A stretch of DNA of 64,000 nt from Fuerstiella marisgermanici (GTDB lineage: Bacteria; Planctomycetota; Planctomycetia; Planctomycetales; Planctomycetaceae): positions 7,986,001-8,050,000 of the forward strand of contig NZ_CP017641.1 in assembly GCF_001983935.1 (NCBI RefSeq), read 5' to 3'. Every line of letters starts with the position of its first letter. Position 1 is the stretch's first letter. The notes below the pieces were generated by a model. It saw only the letters and a list, made by a program, of their open reading frames with translations. It was not told the origin of the DNA and did no database searches. This document shows, piece by piece, positions 1 to 9,078 of this stretch. A program made the translations under genes and the position numbers.

Positions 1-12
1 GTGCTTCTTCCC

Positions 13-780
13 TCATTTCTTTGGAGGGCGATGGGTTACCTGAGCCCTGCCACCTTGATATCGAATCGTGACTCCTGCTTGGGGCGGCGGCTCAAGTTCC
101 GGCAACCATCTAGCAAATGTTCCATACGGATCGACACCCTCACGCCCGGGATGGGAACGCCGACCGCTCCGGTCGTCCCAAATAAGCCAAGCCTTGCTAG
201 TGGAGTCCCAAAACTCATCAGCTGAAATATCGAACCCTATTCGATCAAAGTACCGCTGAATTAGATCCTGATTCAACCGGTCTGCTATTCGTCGCTTTCG
301 ATAGTTGCTCGGCTCCTCAAATGATTGAATCTCGCCACCAACAAAGAAACCCCATTTCCCATTATCCTCCTGACCGATCGCGACATTCCTTTTTGTCTTG
401 CCAAAGTCGTCATAGTAGTCGAAATAAAATGTTGGAGGGTCAAGGTCGCGGTGAAACGCAGCGAATGCAACACGACCTTCGAAATGCGTGGCAATATACC
501 CAACATATGGTTGGTCACTGCGCGCAACGTTAGACATCATGACAGTGCAACCGGGACGAGTTGTGGGTTCCCAGAACAAGAATTGTGATGAGCGCCAACT
601 TGGATGGGGCGGACGTTTAGGATGCATGACATAGGAATAACGAATATCAAACTCTACCTGAGTTCGGTGAACGCTAAGCGACGCCGACAGGAGTAGATCT
701 ACAGTAATCTGAGAGATCGACGATGGAGGCCCATCGAACACTGCGAAATACAGTTCGTCATATGATAAGAATGGGTTCAT
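13..780 (-). CDS. hypothetical protein, 255 aa
   Basis: I do not recognise this protein. It is soluble-looking, with no signal peptide or membrane segment, and rich in aromatic residues (FYFDYYDDFGK, WGFFVGGE) and in Trp/Arg/Pro near its C terminus. The frame is open upstream to 978, but the residues before Met at 780 (MNPFLSYDEL) are Arg/Ser-rich and look non-coding. In-frame ATGs at 834 and 798 are alternatives, and none has a strong ribosome binding site. It could be a toxin- or immunity-type protein, but nothing in the sequence shows that. Confidence 0.55.
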   Translation of the reverse strand: MNPFLSYDELYFAVFDGPPSSISQITVDLLLSASLSVHRTQVEFDIRYSYVMHPKRPPHPSWRSSQFLFWEPTTRPGCTVMMSNVARSDQPYVGYIATHFEGRVAFAAFHRDLDPPTFYFDYYDDFGKTKRNVAIGQEDNGKWGFFVGGEIQSFEEPSNYRKRRIADRLNQDLIQRYFDRIGFDISADEFWDSTSKAWLIWDDRSGRRSHPGREGVDPYGTFARWLPELEPPPQAGVTIRYQGGRAQVTHRPPKK

Positions 781-841
781 AACACTTTCGGTCTTCATCT
801 TTCGGCCACAGACACTGCTCTGATTCTGATCCATTGACGAA

Positions 842-1049
842 ATCGCTGGGTGGCCCGACCGACGTGTTCGGTCGGGTCGCGTAGCGACAAGATGTGATAT
901 CATACGAGTGGAATTCTTCGAGGCACTCACCCCACACCTTCTGGCTGACCAGTCTCGAAATGCAACAGGGGCTGTCACAGCTTGTCAGCCGTTAGAGCCG
1001 CATCCTGTTGCTTCGCAACCCACCGTTTCAAGGCGGGCCACCCAGCGAT
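842..1049. repeat. 16-bp inverted repeat pair with internal hairpin
   Basis: A 16-bp sequence at 842-857 (ATCGCTGGGTGGCCCG) recurs as its exact reverse complement at 1034-1049. Just inside the first arm lies a perfect 9-bp hairpin at 854-876 (CCCGACCGA / TCGGTCGGG, 5-nt loop), followed by TCGC-GTA-GCGA. There is no T-tract, so it is not a typical terminator. The layout resembles a REP/MITE-like dispersed repeat flanking the start region of the leftmost gene. Confidence 0.5.
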
Positions 1050-1379
1050 GCTCCCTATGTCGAACGTGGTTGAATAAACCGTCGCAGCGATGTCTGAAGC
1101 TTCGAACGTCGTGTTCGTCATGTCAAACGTCATGTTTCCGACTATCGCAGCCATGTTTGAACCTTCGAACGTGGTTGAATAAACCGTCGCAGCGATGTTC
1201 CTCATGTCGAACGTGGTTGAATTAACCTTCGCAGCGATGTTTGAAGCTTCAAACGTCGTGTTCGTCATGTCAAACCTCGCAGAATAGATCGCCGCAGCCG
1301 TGTTTTCGTCGGGATCTATCTGTGCGACCGGTACAAATGCTGCAAAGTCACCGGTTTCGCCAGCAATGACAACCGACAA
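975..1379 (-). CDS. small ORF made of ~14-residue repeats (doubtful gene)
   Basis: This 134-codon frame (TTG start) encodes about five copies of a 14-residue unit of the form TTF-[ED]-x-x-[NDS]-IAA-x-V-x-S, for example TTFDMRNIAATVYS and TTFEASDIAATVYS, corresponding to a degenerate 42-nt DNA repeat. The regular small-polar/hydrophobic pattern could form a beta-solenoid or amphipathic helix. The opposite strand is also open across the repeat, and there is no clear start signal, so a non-coding tandem repeat is equally possible. No function is assigned. Confidence 0.3.
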   Translation of the reverse strand: MSVVIAGETGDFAAFVPVAQIDPDENTAAAIYSARFDMTNTTFEASNIAAKVNSTTFDMRNIAATVYSTTFEGSNMAAIVGNMTFDMTNTTFEASDIAATVYSTTFDIGSIAGWPALKRWVAKQQDAALTADKL

Positions 1380-1472
1380 AGTGCTTTCTTCAGAAAACCA
1401 CGGCGGGTGCGGAAACGCAAACTACGGTTGGGACAAGTGAAATTTTTCTGGAACCCTCAACAGGAGTTTGTC

Positions 1473-2150
1473 ATGGTCGTTCGAAGCGGTACAAAAGCCC
1501 CAGCCGGTGAAACTGAGTTTCTCGCATGGGCCACGCAGTTTGTGAATCAGGTGGCCGGTCACCCTGATCTGTATCATCTGGAGGCGGATCGCATCCAGAA
1601 ACTGCAGACGGAACTGAGCGAATTCAATGGATCGATCAGTGATGCCATCTCAGCACGCGATGCGGCTCTGGCGGCAACTCGACACAAGAAAACTGTTCGC
1701 ACTCGTTTTGACAACGACATCCGAGTGGCCGTGCGAATGATCCAGGCCAACGATCAGGTCTCAGATGAGTCCTGCGAAGCGGCCGGTGTTCATGTCCACA
1801 AGTCGACTCGAACGCCAGTTGCCGTTCCGTCAACGTCTCCGGTTGGCTTTGTCATGGCGACCGATCGTCTGGAACACACGCTGTCCTACGCGAATTCGGC
1901 CACGCCAACTCGACGAGCTCGACCCGCCGGTGTGACCGGTTGCGAAGTGTATCTGTTCGTCGGCAACGACACGCCTCAGTCACCCAGCCGATACACGTTC
2001 AAAATGCTGAGTACTCGAACGCCTCAGCGAATCACCTTCGCCGACGAGGACGCCGGCAAAACCGCCAATTACCTGCTTCGTTGGGTGAACACCAAGGGCG
2101 AAGTCGGACCATGGAGCCAAATCATCAGCGCCACAATCCCCGCCGTCTAG
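1473..2150 (+). CDS. hypothetical protein, 225 aa
   Basis: The start at 1473 is supported by AGGAG at 1462-1466, six bases upstream; an upstream in-frame ATG at 1407 lacks such a site. The N-terminal part (about residues 15-100) is helical and charged (TEFLAWATQF, KLQTELSEFNGSISDAISARDAAL). The C-terminal part (about 150-225) looks like one fibronectin-III-like beta-sandwich (GCEVYLFVG, TFADEDAGKTANYLLRWVN, GEVGPWSQIISATIP). There is no signal peptide. A 7-bp GC hairpin (2138-2156) spans the stop codon. Function is unknown. Confidence 0.7.
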   Translation: MVVRSGTKAPAGETEFLAWATQFVNQVAGHPDLYHLEADRIQKLQTELSEFNGSISDAISARDAALAATRHKKTVRTRFDNDIRVAVRMIQANDQVSDESCEAAGVHVHKSTRTPVAVPSTSPVGFVMATDRLEHTLSYANSATPTRRARPAGVTGCEVYLFVGNDTPQSPSRYTFKMLSTRTPQRITFADEDAGKTANYLLRWVNTKGEVGPWSQIISATIPAV

Positions 2151-2170
2151 GCGGGGACGGCCCCGCTGCC

Positions 2171-2545
2171 GATTGGCGTGGCGTGCGGGTGACGGTGTGG
2201 AAGCTTAAGCGCCGGCGGGCGGTACGCACCGGCGGGCGATTGGCGTGGTGGGCGGATGACGTTGCGAAGACTGAAGCGCCGGTGGTCGGTACGCACCGAC
2301 AGGCGGTTGGCGTGGCGTGCGGGTGACGTTGCGAAGGCTGAAGCGCCTGCGGTGGTTTTGTTGTTCTCGTTGGTCGCGTTAGGTGTCGGCCAGTGACCAA
2401 TGGGAACGACAACGACTCTTCGGAGCATCAGCTCCAATCGGCTGGCGGGCCGTCCCGCCTCGGCCGGTAGGCACCGGCGGGCGGTTGGCGTGGTGGGCGG
2501 GTGACGTTGTGAAGACTGAAGCGCCTGCGTTGGTCGCGTTAAGTG
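2171..2545. repeat. 67-bp tandem repeat, 3 units plus a distant fourth
   Basis: Units beginning G(A/G)TTGGCGTGG start at 2171, 2238 and 2305 (period 67 bp), and a fourth copy starts at 2483. Each contains TGACG and GAAG(A/G)CTGAAGCGCC or close variants. The stretch 2151-2538 has no credible gene. The GC-rich text resembles the 175-bp repeat family near 33 kb (both contain GGCGTGGTGGGCG), so it may be a decayed relative. Confidence 0.7.
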
Positions 2546-2760
2546 TCGCCAGGCTTCAGCGGGCAGGCCAGGTCCGCCGCTGCCTGGAGAGCGATGTACG
2601 CTTCCAGGCAACTGCGGCATTGGCTGATATGCTGGTATAGACTGGACGAGGCATCGTCGTCCATTTCTCCCAGCAGCTCGTGCGGCAAGCTCGACCGAGC
2701 TTGCCGACACTCATTTCTCTTTTCGAACTGCGTGGTTGGTAGGATTACCGAAGAGTTCAT
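2539..2760 (-). CDS. zinc-finger anti-sigma factor-like protein
   Basis: This 73-residue protein has the HxxxCxxC zinc-binding motif of ZAS-type anti-sigma factors (QHISQCRSCLEAY, about residues 43-55), with the usual helical stretch before it. It lacks a transmembrane segment, so it would be a short soluble form. Its ATG overlaps the sigma factor stop by 4 nt (ATGA at 2757-2760), which implies translational coupling. The likely role is binding and inhibiting the adjacent ECF sigma factor. Its C terminus runs into the repeat-rich stretch at 2171-2545, so the last residues may not be ancestral. Confidence 0.7.
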   Translation of the reverse strand: MNSSVILPTTQFEKRNECRQARSSLPHELLGEMDDDASSSLYQHISQCRSCLEAYIALQAAADLACPLKPGDT

Positions 2761-3257
2761 ATCACTGCATCCAGTTTCTGTCGAAGCTTTTCGATAGCTT
2801 TCTGCTTTCGCCGGGTGACCGCTTGAGTCGAAACCTCAAGCAGTTCGGCAATTTCGGTCCCGTTGTAACCACGTCGCATGAGTTCAATCACCAGTCGCTC
2901 TTCCAGCGGCAGCGATTCAATCTGATTGCGAAGATCAATTACTAGATCGGGATCGGGATCACAGTCAGCGGGTTCAAACTCCATCGTTGTTTCCGCAGGA
3001 GCACCACGGGCACAACGCTTTCGCAATTTGCCGAACGCACGATCTGTGGCTCGACGAACGGCTTTTCGCAAACGCTGAGTCTGCGAAAACTGGTCTTCGG
3101 TTGATCCTTCCAGATCATCATCCGAATGGTTGAACTGTATCCACGCCTCCTGAAACAGGTCTTCCGCATCGTGAGACGTGGTGAGGTGCCTGTTTCGAAA
3201 GTACTGATATCGGGCAAGATTCCGCATCACGGAATCTTCAGAATTCAGAGTCATCAT
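2757..3257 (-). CDS. ECF-type RNA polymerase sigma factor
   Basis: A 166-residue sigma-70 family extracytoplasmic-function factor. Region 2 is visible at about residues 12-45 (RNRHLTTSHDAEDLFQEAWIQF, with the DAEDLFQE core) and region 4 at about 112-160 (LPLEERLVIELMRRGYNGTEIAELL followed by VSTQAVTRRKQKAIEKLRQKL, a helix-turn-helix). GGAG lies 6-9 nt upstream of the ATG. It sits between an exported protein gene and a zinc-finger anti-sigma gene on the same strand, so it probably controls an envelope-related regulon. Its target promoters cannot be inferred. Confidence 0.9.
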   Translation of the reverse strand: MMTLNSEDSVMRNLARYQYFRNRHLTTSHDAEDLFQEAWIQFNHSDDDLEGSTEDQFSQTQRLRKAVRRATDRAFGKLRKRCARGAPAETTMEFEPADCDPDPDLVIDLRNQIESLPLEERLVIELMRRGYNGTEIAELLEVSTQAVTRRKQKAIEKLRQKLDAVI

Positions 3258-3292
3258 GTTGGCTCCACAAGGTATCTGAGAAAACTTCCCCT

Positions 3293-4744
3293 TTAAAAAG
3301 TGGAAGCCGCAGATGGTCCTCGTGGAGTAATGCTGTACCGCAACTGTTGCCGTTGCTTGATACGTGCCGTGAGTTGAGTGAATTCTGAAGCCGATTGTGA
3401 ATCACTCACCGGCGGGCCGCGCGGATTGCAGTCAAACTTGAGTTGTTGCCAGATTCCGGCGATCTCCGGTGGTTCCGGAGGATTGTCGGATAACAGCAGG
3501 ATCGCCAGCCCATCACTGGTCAGGATTTCCAGACGAGAAAACGCGTGCTGTTCTCGCTGCCCGCTGCGTTCTAATGCCTCCGTTGCCGTGTTATCGACGC
3601 AGACATTCGGCGATTCTTCGGCACTGCCCTGCTCCACGGCTTCCCGACGCGAATCTTTCAGAAGCTGAGCCTGCAGCCAGGTCGAAACGTCACCGACTTC
3701 CGTCGTGAACGGGCCGACGGCGTCCAGCTGCACAAGCACATCAATCAGATCGCCGATGTTCTGTGGAGCGGAAGGTGCGTGACTTCCTGTAAGCGTTGCT
3801 GCCGTAACCGTGTTGCCCGAAGTGTCCGCTCGTAACGTCAGCAACGCATCGTCAGAAACTTGTCGGCCCTTTGCTGAGCGCTGAACGTGGCGGAACCGAG
3901 AATTGGGCAGTTGTAGTTTTGCGCCAGAACGAACGGTGGACGACGCACCGACGTTTAGAACCGTGTTCGCCCGTTCAGGATCTGCCAGCGATGGCATCGA
4001 ATCGGTAAGCGAATGAAACACGTCCGGTGCAGAGGCCGTCGCAGCCGATGTGTAAATTGTTGAGGACGTTGCAAGGACTTCGACGTTGCGTTGTGCAATC
4101 GGCGGCGTTTGCTCAGCCGTTGGTGTGACGACAACAGATGCGAACTTCAGCGTCGAACGAATTTCCGGCAACACGCGAAGTGTTTGCTCCGTCGCCGGTG
4201 CAGGAAGAAGTTTTTCGACGGTAAGGGCCGTATTAAGTTGAGGCCGCGCGATGACAGCCACACTGTCAGAGAAGTGATCACGCAGCGGCGCTGATACGAC
4301 GAGACCATTCCTCGTCGAATCTTCCAGCAGTTGCGGACGATTGAACGAAACTCGATCGTCTGCTGAGCCTGAGAAGTCGTAGTGAAACGTGAATTCGTCG
4401 ACAATACTTCCGTCGAGCTTGTCCATGTCCGCCGACACGTTCCCGGGCGGTGCGCTAGCGACAGGCAGTGCAACGCTATCTTCACGACCGACGCTTGTCA
4501 CTTTCGTCGTGACGCTGAACATTTGGACTAGTTGTTCAGATTCCGCGGCAGCATTGTCTGCAACCAGCGTTAAAGCCTGGGCGTCCGCGACGTTGGCCGA
4601 CAACAGTAATCGAACCTCCAACGCCGAATCCAGGGTCGCGATACAGGCCCCTGCAGCGTTAGCGGTGAGGCCAGTCGCGCTGCGACGCAACCTGCGCGGG
4701 CGGCGTTGGGCGAGGCATCGGTGAAGTAATCGCATGATCTTCAC
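3293..4744 (-). CDS. exported LEPR-xLL-like protein
   Basis: 483 residues from a GTG start; an in-frame ATG at 4735 is the alternative. The N terminus is Arg-rich (RPRRLRRSATGL), then Ala-rich, and contains LEVRLLLSA at about residues 42-50. This closely matches the LEPR-xLL motif found near the N terminus of many large planctomycete surface proteins. The rest is low-complexity Ser/Thr/Ala-rich sequence with no recognised fold. It is the first gene of a likely unit with the ECF sigma factor 36 nt downstream, suggesting that the sigma/anti-sigma pair and this envelope protein are linked. Confidence 0.6.
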   Translation of the reverse strand: MKIMRLLHRCLAQRRPRRLRRSATGLTANAAGACIATLDSALEVRLLLSANVADAQALTLVADNAAAESEQLVQMFSVTTKVTSVGREDSVALPVASAPPGNVSADMDKLDGSIVDEFTFHYDFSGSADDRVSFNRPQLLEDSTRNGLVVSAPLRDHFSDSVAVIARPQLNTALTVEKLLPAPATEQTLRVLPEIRSTLKFASVVVTPTAEQTPPIAQRNVEVLATSSTIYTSAATASAPDVFHSLTDSMPSLADPERANTVLNVGASSTVRSGAKLQLPNSRFRHVQRSAKGRQVSDDALLTLRADTSGNTVTAATLTGSHAPSAPQNIGDLIDVLVQLDAVGPFTTEVGDVSTWLQAQLLKDSRREAVEQGSAEESPNVCVDNTATEALERSGQREQHAFSRLEILTSDGLAILLLSDNPPEPPEIAGIWQQLKFDCNPRGPPVSDSQSASEFTQLTARIKQRQQLRYSITPRGPSAASTF

Positions 4745-5011
4745 TTCTGCCTACCTCACAATCAATCTCAGAGACCAGGACCGTCGGCGCGCAATCCGCC
4801 CGCCCTCATTAGGGACGGCCAACCGCGAAAATTCCACAGAATCTTATCATTTTGCAGGTAGCGGCAAGGAATAATTGGCAGCTTCATCCAACTCAGGCAT
4901 TTTACCGAGGAAAAGTTCATTCGCCGCTGCGAAACACACTGTTCTTGGGGCGAACAAATCGGGATGGGCGCAGAAAAGTCGTGCGAGAACGATCGCACTT
5001 ACCGATTGCGA

Positions 5012-5878
5012 CTACTGCTGAGTCGCTCGGTCTTCCTGACCTTCGAAACGCAGCCGAGGATCCTTGTTTTCTGCTGGGATTAGCCGAATCGCTCGGCAGT
5101 CCATGACGGCTCCCCCGGCTTTTTTGACGGCAACCAGCTTCAGCGTGATGTCATCTCCAGCGGGCACGCGAAGTTGTCCCATCGAACGCCACAGAAAGTT
5201 CTGGAAGTGGCCCGTGTCTTTGACCTGAAGTGACACTTTCTGATCGCCCACCCGAATTTCGATGTCACTGCCGCCGTGCCCCTTGCCGCAGCCCTGAAAG
5301 ATTTCAACGTCGTAGGTTGCAGCCTTGTCCGTTTTAAGGCGCCATTCGGCGAAGTCGCTGGCGACCGTCCAGTAGCCGACGGTGTTCTTGTGCGGTTGCG
5401 GCTCAAAACGCAGCTTCTCACCGTGAGTCTTCGCGAATTTGGCTGGCAGAGTGATCACTCCATCTTTGTCGGCCCCGGCAATCACCTTGCCGCTGAACGC
5501 CAGCGGAACCGAGTCGGTCACGAGTTCCAGAAGCAATGGCTTCGCCGCAGGGACGTTCTTCAGGTGCACCGTCCATTCGTCGATCTCCGAATGCAGCTTC
5601 ATTGATTCGCTACTGTCATCGCCGAGCCAGCGAGCTTCAGTAATGACGTTCGCCATGCGAGGCAAATTCAGCTTGCCGTCCTTCGGAATCTCTTTCAGTT
5701 CGACAATGACCGACTTCGGTGTGCTGTATGCGATGCCGGTTTCGAGCTTCAATTCGGGGAATGGTTTTGCGTCGGCTGGTAGCTGGGCCGATGCCGAGCC
5801 AGCTGTAAATGCGATCAACAGAAGAGGTCTCAGTCCGCAGCATATGCGTGCTGGTACGAAGGCAAAGCTTGCGGTCAT
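5012..5878 (-). CDS. secreted DUF5077-like protein
   Basis: 288 residues starting at MTASFAFVPARICCGLRPLL, a signal peptide ending near SASAQ; the open frame extends upstream to 6052 without signal character, overlapping the sulfatase gene. The C-terminal part (about residues 170-270) contains TVASDFAEWRL, YDVEIFQGCGKGHGGSDIEI and VMDCRAIRLIP, the pattern of DUF5077/carbohydrate-binding-like beta-sandwich modules that accompany planctomycete sulfatases. It lies 67 nt downstream of the sulfatase gene on the same strand, so it is probably co-transcribed and acts on, or binds, the same sulfated polysaccharide in the periplasm. Confidence 0.7.
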   Translation of the reverse strand: MTASFAFVPARICCGLRPLLLIAFTAGSASAQLPADAKPFPELKLETGIAYSTPKSVIVELKEIPKDGKLNLPRMANVITEARWLGDDSSESMKLHSEIDEWTVHLKNVPAAKPLLLELVTDSVPLAFSGKVIAGADKDGVITLPAKFAKTHGEKLRFEPQPHKNTVGYWTVASDFAEWRLKTDKAATYDVEIFQGCGKGHGGSDIEIRVGDQKVSLQVKDTGHFQNFLWRSMGQLRVPAGDDITLKLVAVKKAGGAVMDCRAIRLIPAENKDPRLRFEGQEDRATQQ

Positions 5879-5945
5879 GTTGGCATTTCTATTCTGGTTT
5901 GCGAGAACGCAGATGCTCAGGCGGAGTGAACCGTCTCTTCGGCGA

Positions 5946-7418
5946 TCAGCGTGGCCCCGCAGCATTGATTTGATCTGCGTTGCGGTCTTGGCCTGGCGTG
6001 ATCGCGCCGGTTTCGTCTCGTTCGTCTTTCGGCAGTGGTTTGCCGGTGACACGGTGGAAGGTGTCGGGGCTGATTTTTTCCGGAACGCTGTCGCCCGTTT
6101 CGTCCATCCATTGTTCCAACACGGCCGCCAGCTCTGATTGCTGCTTTTGATGAGCCGGGTTGCCCGCGAGATTATTCAACTGATGAGGATCTGCGACGAC
6201 GTTGTAGAGTTCCACCTCCGGGCGCGGCGCCAGAAAGACGTCCTGTTGAGCGGCCGACAACTGCCCGGCCTCTTTCAACGCCAGCAACTTTTCATGGGAT
6301 GGGGAACGCACGGAATCGGCAGGCCCCTGCAGCGGTAGTTGCGTGCGGAAGTTTTTGAGCAACATGTAATCGCCGTGCCGTACACTGCGACCATGAGCTT
6401 CGTAGTCGTGCCAATTGTGTTCGGAAAACGCATACTGCCGAATGCCTGCCGATGAATCGTCAAACAGCGGTTGCATCGAAACTCCCTGCATGGTTTCAGG
6501 AACGTCGCAACCAGCCACTTTCAGGATGGTGGGGGCCAGATCAATGACACTCACCAGGCTGACGCTGGGACCGGTGTGCTGAATCCCTGCTGGCCAGTGA
6601 GCGACCAGCGCAGTCTTCATGCCGGAATCATGCAATCGCGTTTTGGCTCGCGGAAACGGACGACCGTTATCGGCCATGACGAAAATCAGTGTGTTGTCCA
6701 ATACGCGTTGCTGTTTGAGTTCTGCGACCACTTGCCCAATGTAATAGTCAAACCGAGTGACTTCGTTGTAGTAGGAGGCTAGATCGTCGCGGGTGGCAGC
6801 GTCGTCCGAAAGAAACGGCGGTACGATCACATCCTGCGGCTTGTGCATCGGTCCGTAGCGGTCAGTGTCCCATTGTTTGTCACTATCCCAGCCGCGGTGA
6901 GCATCGTAGGCGGCGAACCAGAAGAAGAACGGCTTATCTTTGGGCCGCTCTTCCGTCACTTTTACCCAGTTCGCATGGCCGCCGGAGTTGTTCTTGTTTT
7001 TTCCACCGTCCACATGGTCAAACGGCACCGGACGCTTTGTTGTCGACTTCATGTGATGCTTGCCGGACAAGGCAGTGTAGTAGCCAGCGTCACGCAGTGT
7101 TTCTGGAAACCAAGGCAGGTGTCCGGAGATCGGCTTGTGCAGTTCGGCCGCTTTGCCGTTGTTGTGAGGGTAACGCCCGGTGATGATGCTGGACCGGCTC
7201 GGACTGCAACTACTGGCCGTCAAATACGCTCGATCAAATCGAATGCCGTTAGCCGCAAGGGCATCGATGTTCGGCGTGCGAGCGGCCGTGTTGCCGTAGC
7301 AGCCGTAGTCATTCCAGCTGACGTCATCGGCCATGAACAAAACGACGTTTGGGCGTTCGGCGGCGGAGGCAGCAACCGTTACCGTGGCAAGCAGAATCAA
7401 GCAGGCAGATTTCAACAT
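5946..7418 (-). CDS. secreted sulfatase (heparan N-sulfatase-like)
   Basis: 490 residues with an N-terminal signal peptide (MLKSACLILLATVTVAASAA). The sulfatase signature is complete: metal-binding DD at 31-32, formylglycine site CSPSRSSIITG with Cys71, SGKHHMKS near 118, and MADNGRPFPR near 250. It would hydrolyse sulfate esters or N-sulfates of polysaccharides after conversion of Cys71 to formylglycine by a maturase not seen here. Overall pattern is closest to the short N-sulphoglucosamine sulphohydrolase-type enzymes common in marine planctomycetes. It is followed by the DUF5077-like gene and faces a divergently transcribed beta-propeller gene. Confidence 0.93.
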   Translation of the reverse strand: MLKSACLILLATVTVAASAAERPNVVLFMADDVSWNDYGCYGNTAARTPNIDALAANGIRFDRAYLTASSCSPSRSSIITGRYPHNNGKAAELHKPISGHLPWFPETLRDAGYYTALSGKHHMKSTTKRPVPFDHVDGGKNKNNSGGHANWVKVTEERPKDKPFFFWFAAYDAHRGWDSDKQWDTDRYGPMHKPQDVIVPPFLSDDAATRDDLASYYNEVTRFDYYIGQVVAELKQQRVLDNTLIFVMADNGRPFPRAKTRLHDSGMKTALVAHWPAGIQHTGPSVSLVSVIDLAPTILKVAGCDVPETMQGVSMQPLFDDSSAGIRQYAFSEHNWHDYEAHGRSVRHGDYMLLKNFRTQLPLQGPADSVRSPSHEKLLALKEAGQLSAAQQDVFLAPRPEVELYNVVADPHQLNNLAGNPAHQKQQSELAAVLEQWMDETGDSVPEKISPDTFHRVTGKPLPKDERDETGAITPGQDRNADQINAAGPR

Positions 7419-7768
7419 GGGTGTGAGCCCTTCGAGTGTTTCCCGCGAATTAAATCGGAGTGAAGTCTACCACCACACATGTCATCGCACGAGTGTCGAA
7501 CGCGTTCGGCCCGGTGTCGCCGAGAAGGATTTCAGCGGTTTGGCCTGGGCTGTCGAGCGGTACGGACGAAAATGTGAAATACGACGAGTCTGTTCGGCAT
7601 TGCCGACTGGAAATGGCTGCGGAGTGGAATCGGCGGTGTGACCGTGGAATAATACCGACCGACATTTTGTGTCGCATGCTTCGAACTGAATAGCTCGGCC
7701 GTATTACAAAGCCGGTTTTCTGTAAACGCTAACCAACGCCCCGCCATCCCTTCCACCAAGGCCAATCG
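7419..7768. other. 350-bp divergent intergenic region
   Basis: This is the upstream region shared by the sulfatase gene (minus strand) and the beta-propeller gene (plus strand), so promoters for both should be here. I see no RNA gene, strong palindrome or convincing -35/-10 pair. Short open frames on both strands lack coding character. Confidence 0.5.
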
Positions 7769-9049
7769 ATGAACAAGACCTTTCTGATAGTGCTCACCGC
7801 CCTGCTGCCGCTCACATTTGCCAATGCTGGCGAATGGGCTCGTTTTCGTGGCCCCAACGGTACAGGAGTTGGAAGCGGCGACATTCCTGTTGAGTTTTCT
7901 GAAGCCGACTTCGACTTCAATGTGAAACTACCGGGCGGCACGGGATGCTCGTCGCCAGTTGTCTGGGGCGACAAGGTATTTGTACTCAGCGCCAACGCGG
8001 ACGACGCAACTCGCTACGTCTGCTGCTTCCATGCGCTTACCGGCGAAAAACAGTGGCAAAAGGAATACGAGTCGAAACCGCATCACCTGCACACTCGCAG
8101 CAGCTATGCATCGTCAACTCCCGCCGTCGATGAAGAACGAGTGTACGTGGCGTGGTCGACACCGGAGGCTGTGACGTTCAAAGCGTTCACTCATGATGGT
8201 GAAGAAGCATGGAGCCTCGACCTGGGCACGTGGCAAAGCCAACACGGTTTTGGAGCGTCGCCGATCATCTACAAAGATATGGTAATTCTGCACAATTCTC
8301 AGCAGGCCAACCAACTGGATGCGGGGGAGAAGCCCGGCGAAAGCTTCATGATGGCATTCGATCGCAAGACGGGTGACGAACAATGGCGCACGGAACTGGT
8401 GTCTAAGAATGTTTGCTATTCGGCGCCGTTTATTCGGCAGTCGGCCGACGGCAAAGATGAACTGATTTGTTGCAGCACCGGCAACGGCATCTTCAGCCTT
8501 GATCCGATGACGGGACAAAAGAATTGGGAAGTGAACGACAAGTTGTTCAAGATGAGAACTGTGGCCTCACCGATCGAAGTGGGCGGGCTGATCTTCGGCA
8601 GCAACGGTTCTGGCGGGTATTCGTCGAATTATGTCGTAGCCGTGCAGCCGGGCAGCAACGGCAATGTTGTTCACAAAATTGCGAACAGCGGCAAGTTTAA
8701 AGCTCCGTATGTGCCCGGCCTGATCGCTGACGGCGACATGGTTTACTGCCTGTACGACCGCGGCTACGCAAGTTGTTTGAATGCGAAGACGGGCGAGATC
8801 CTATGGATTGAACGAACAGGCGCTGCCTTCTCAGGGTCGCCCGTGCGAGTTGACGATCGCATCTACTGCGTTGACGAAGTCGGCATGGTATGGGTCATTG
8901 CTGCGACTCCCGAAAAATACACTCTGCTGGCAAAGAACGCACTGGGTGAAGAAAGCAAAGCCACTCCGGCGATCGCCAATGACCGATTATATCTGCGAAC
9001 CGACTCGCGACTGATCAGCGTTGGCGGCAAAAAGGCGGCCGGTTCATAG
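7769..9049 (+). CDS. exported PQQ-like beta-propeller protein
   Basis: 426 residues with a signal peptide (MNKTFLIVLTALLPLTFANA) followed by EWARFRGPNGTGVG, the usual opening of planctomycete PQQ-like/BamB-fold propellers. Blade motifs with the A-x-x-x-T-G-x-x-x-W pattern recur (FHALTGEKQWQKE, FDRKTGDEQWRTE, LDPMTGQKNWEV, LNAKTGEILWIER). It is a periplasmic seven- or eight-bladed propeller with no catalytic residues to identify. It may be a binding scaffold or a dehydrogenase-like protein. A VTT-domain gene follows 29 nt downstream. Confidence 0.88.
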   Translation: MNKTFLIVLTALLPLTFANAGEWARFRGPNGTGVGSGDIPVEFSEADFDFNVKLPGGTGCSSPVVWGDKVFVLSANADDATRYVCCFHALTGEKQWQKEYESKPHHLHTRSSYASSTPAVDEERVYVAWSTPEAVTFKAFTHDGEEAWSLDLGTWQSQHGFGASPIIYKDMVILHNSQQANQLDAGEKPGESFMMAFDRKTGDEQWRTELVSKNVCYSAPFIRQSADGKDELICCSTGNGIFSLDPMTGQKNWEVNDKLFKMRTVASPIEVGGLIFGSNGSGGYSSNYVVAVQPGSNGNVVHKIANSGKFKAPYVPGLIADGDMVYCLYDRGYASCLNAKTGEILWIERTGAAFSGSPVRVDDRIYCVDEVGMVWVIAATPEKYTLLAKNALGEESKATPAIANDRLYLRTDSRLISVGGKKAAGS

Positions 9050-9078
9050 CGGACAGTGCTGTTCGGTAAATCGGTCTT

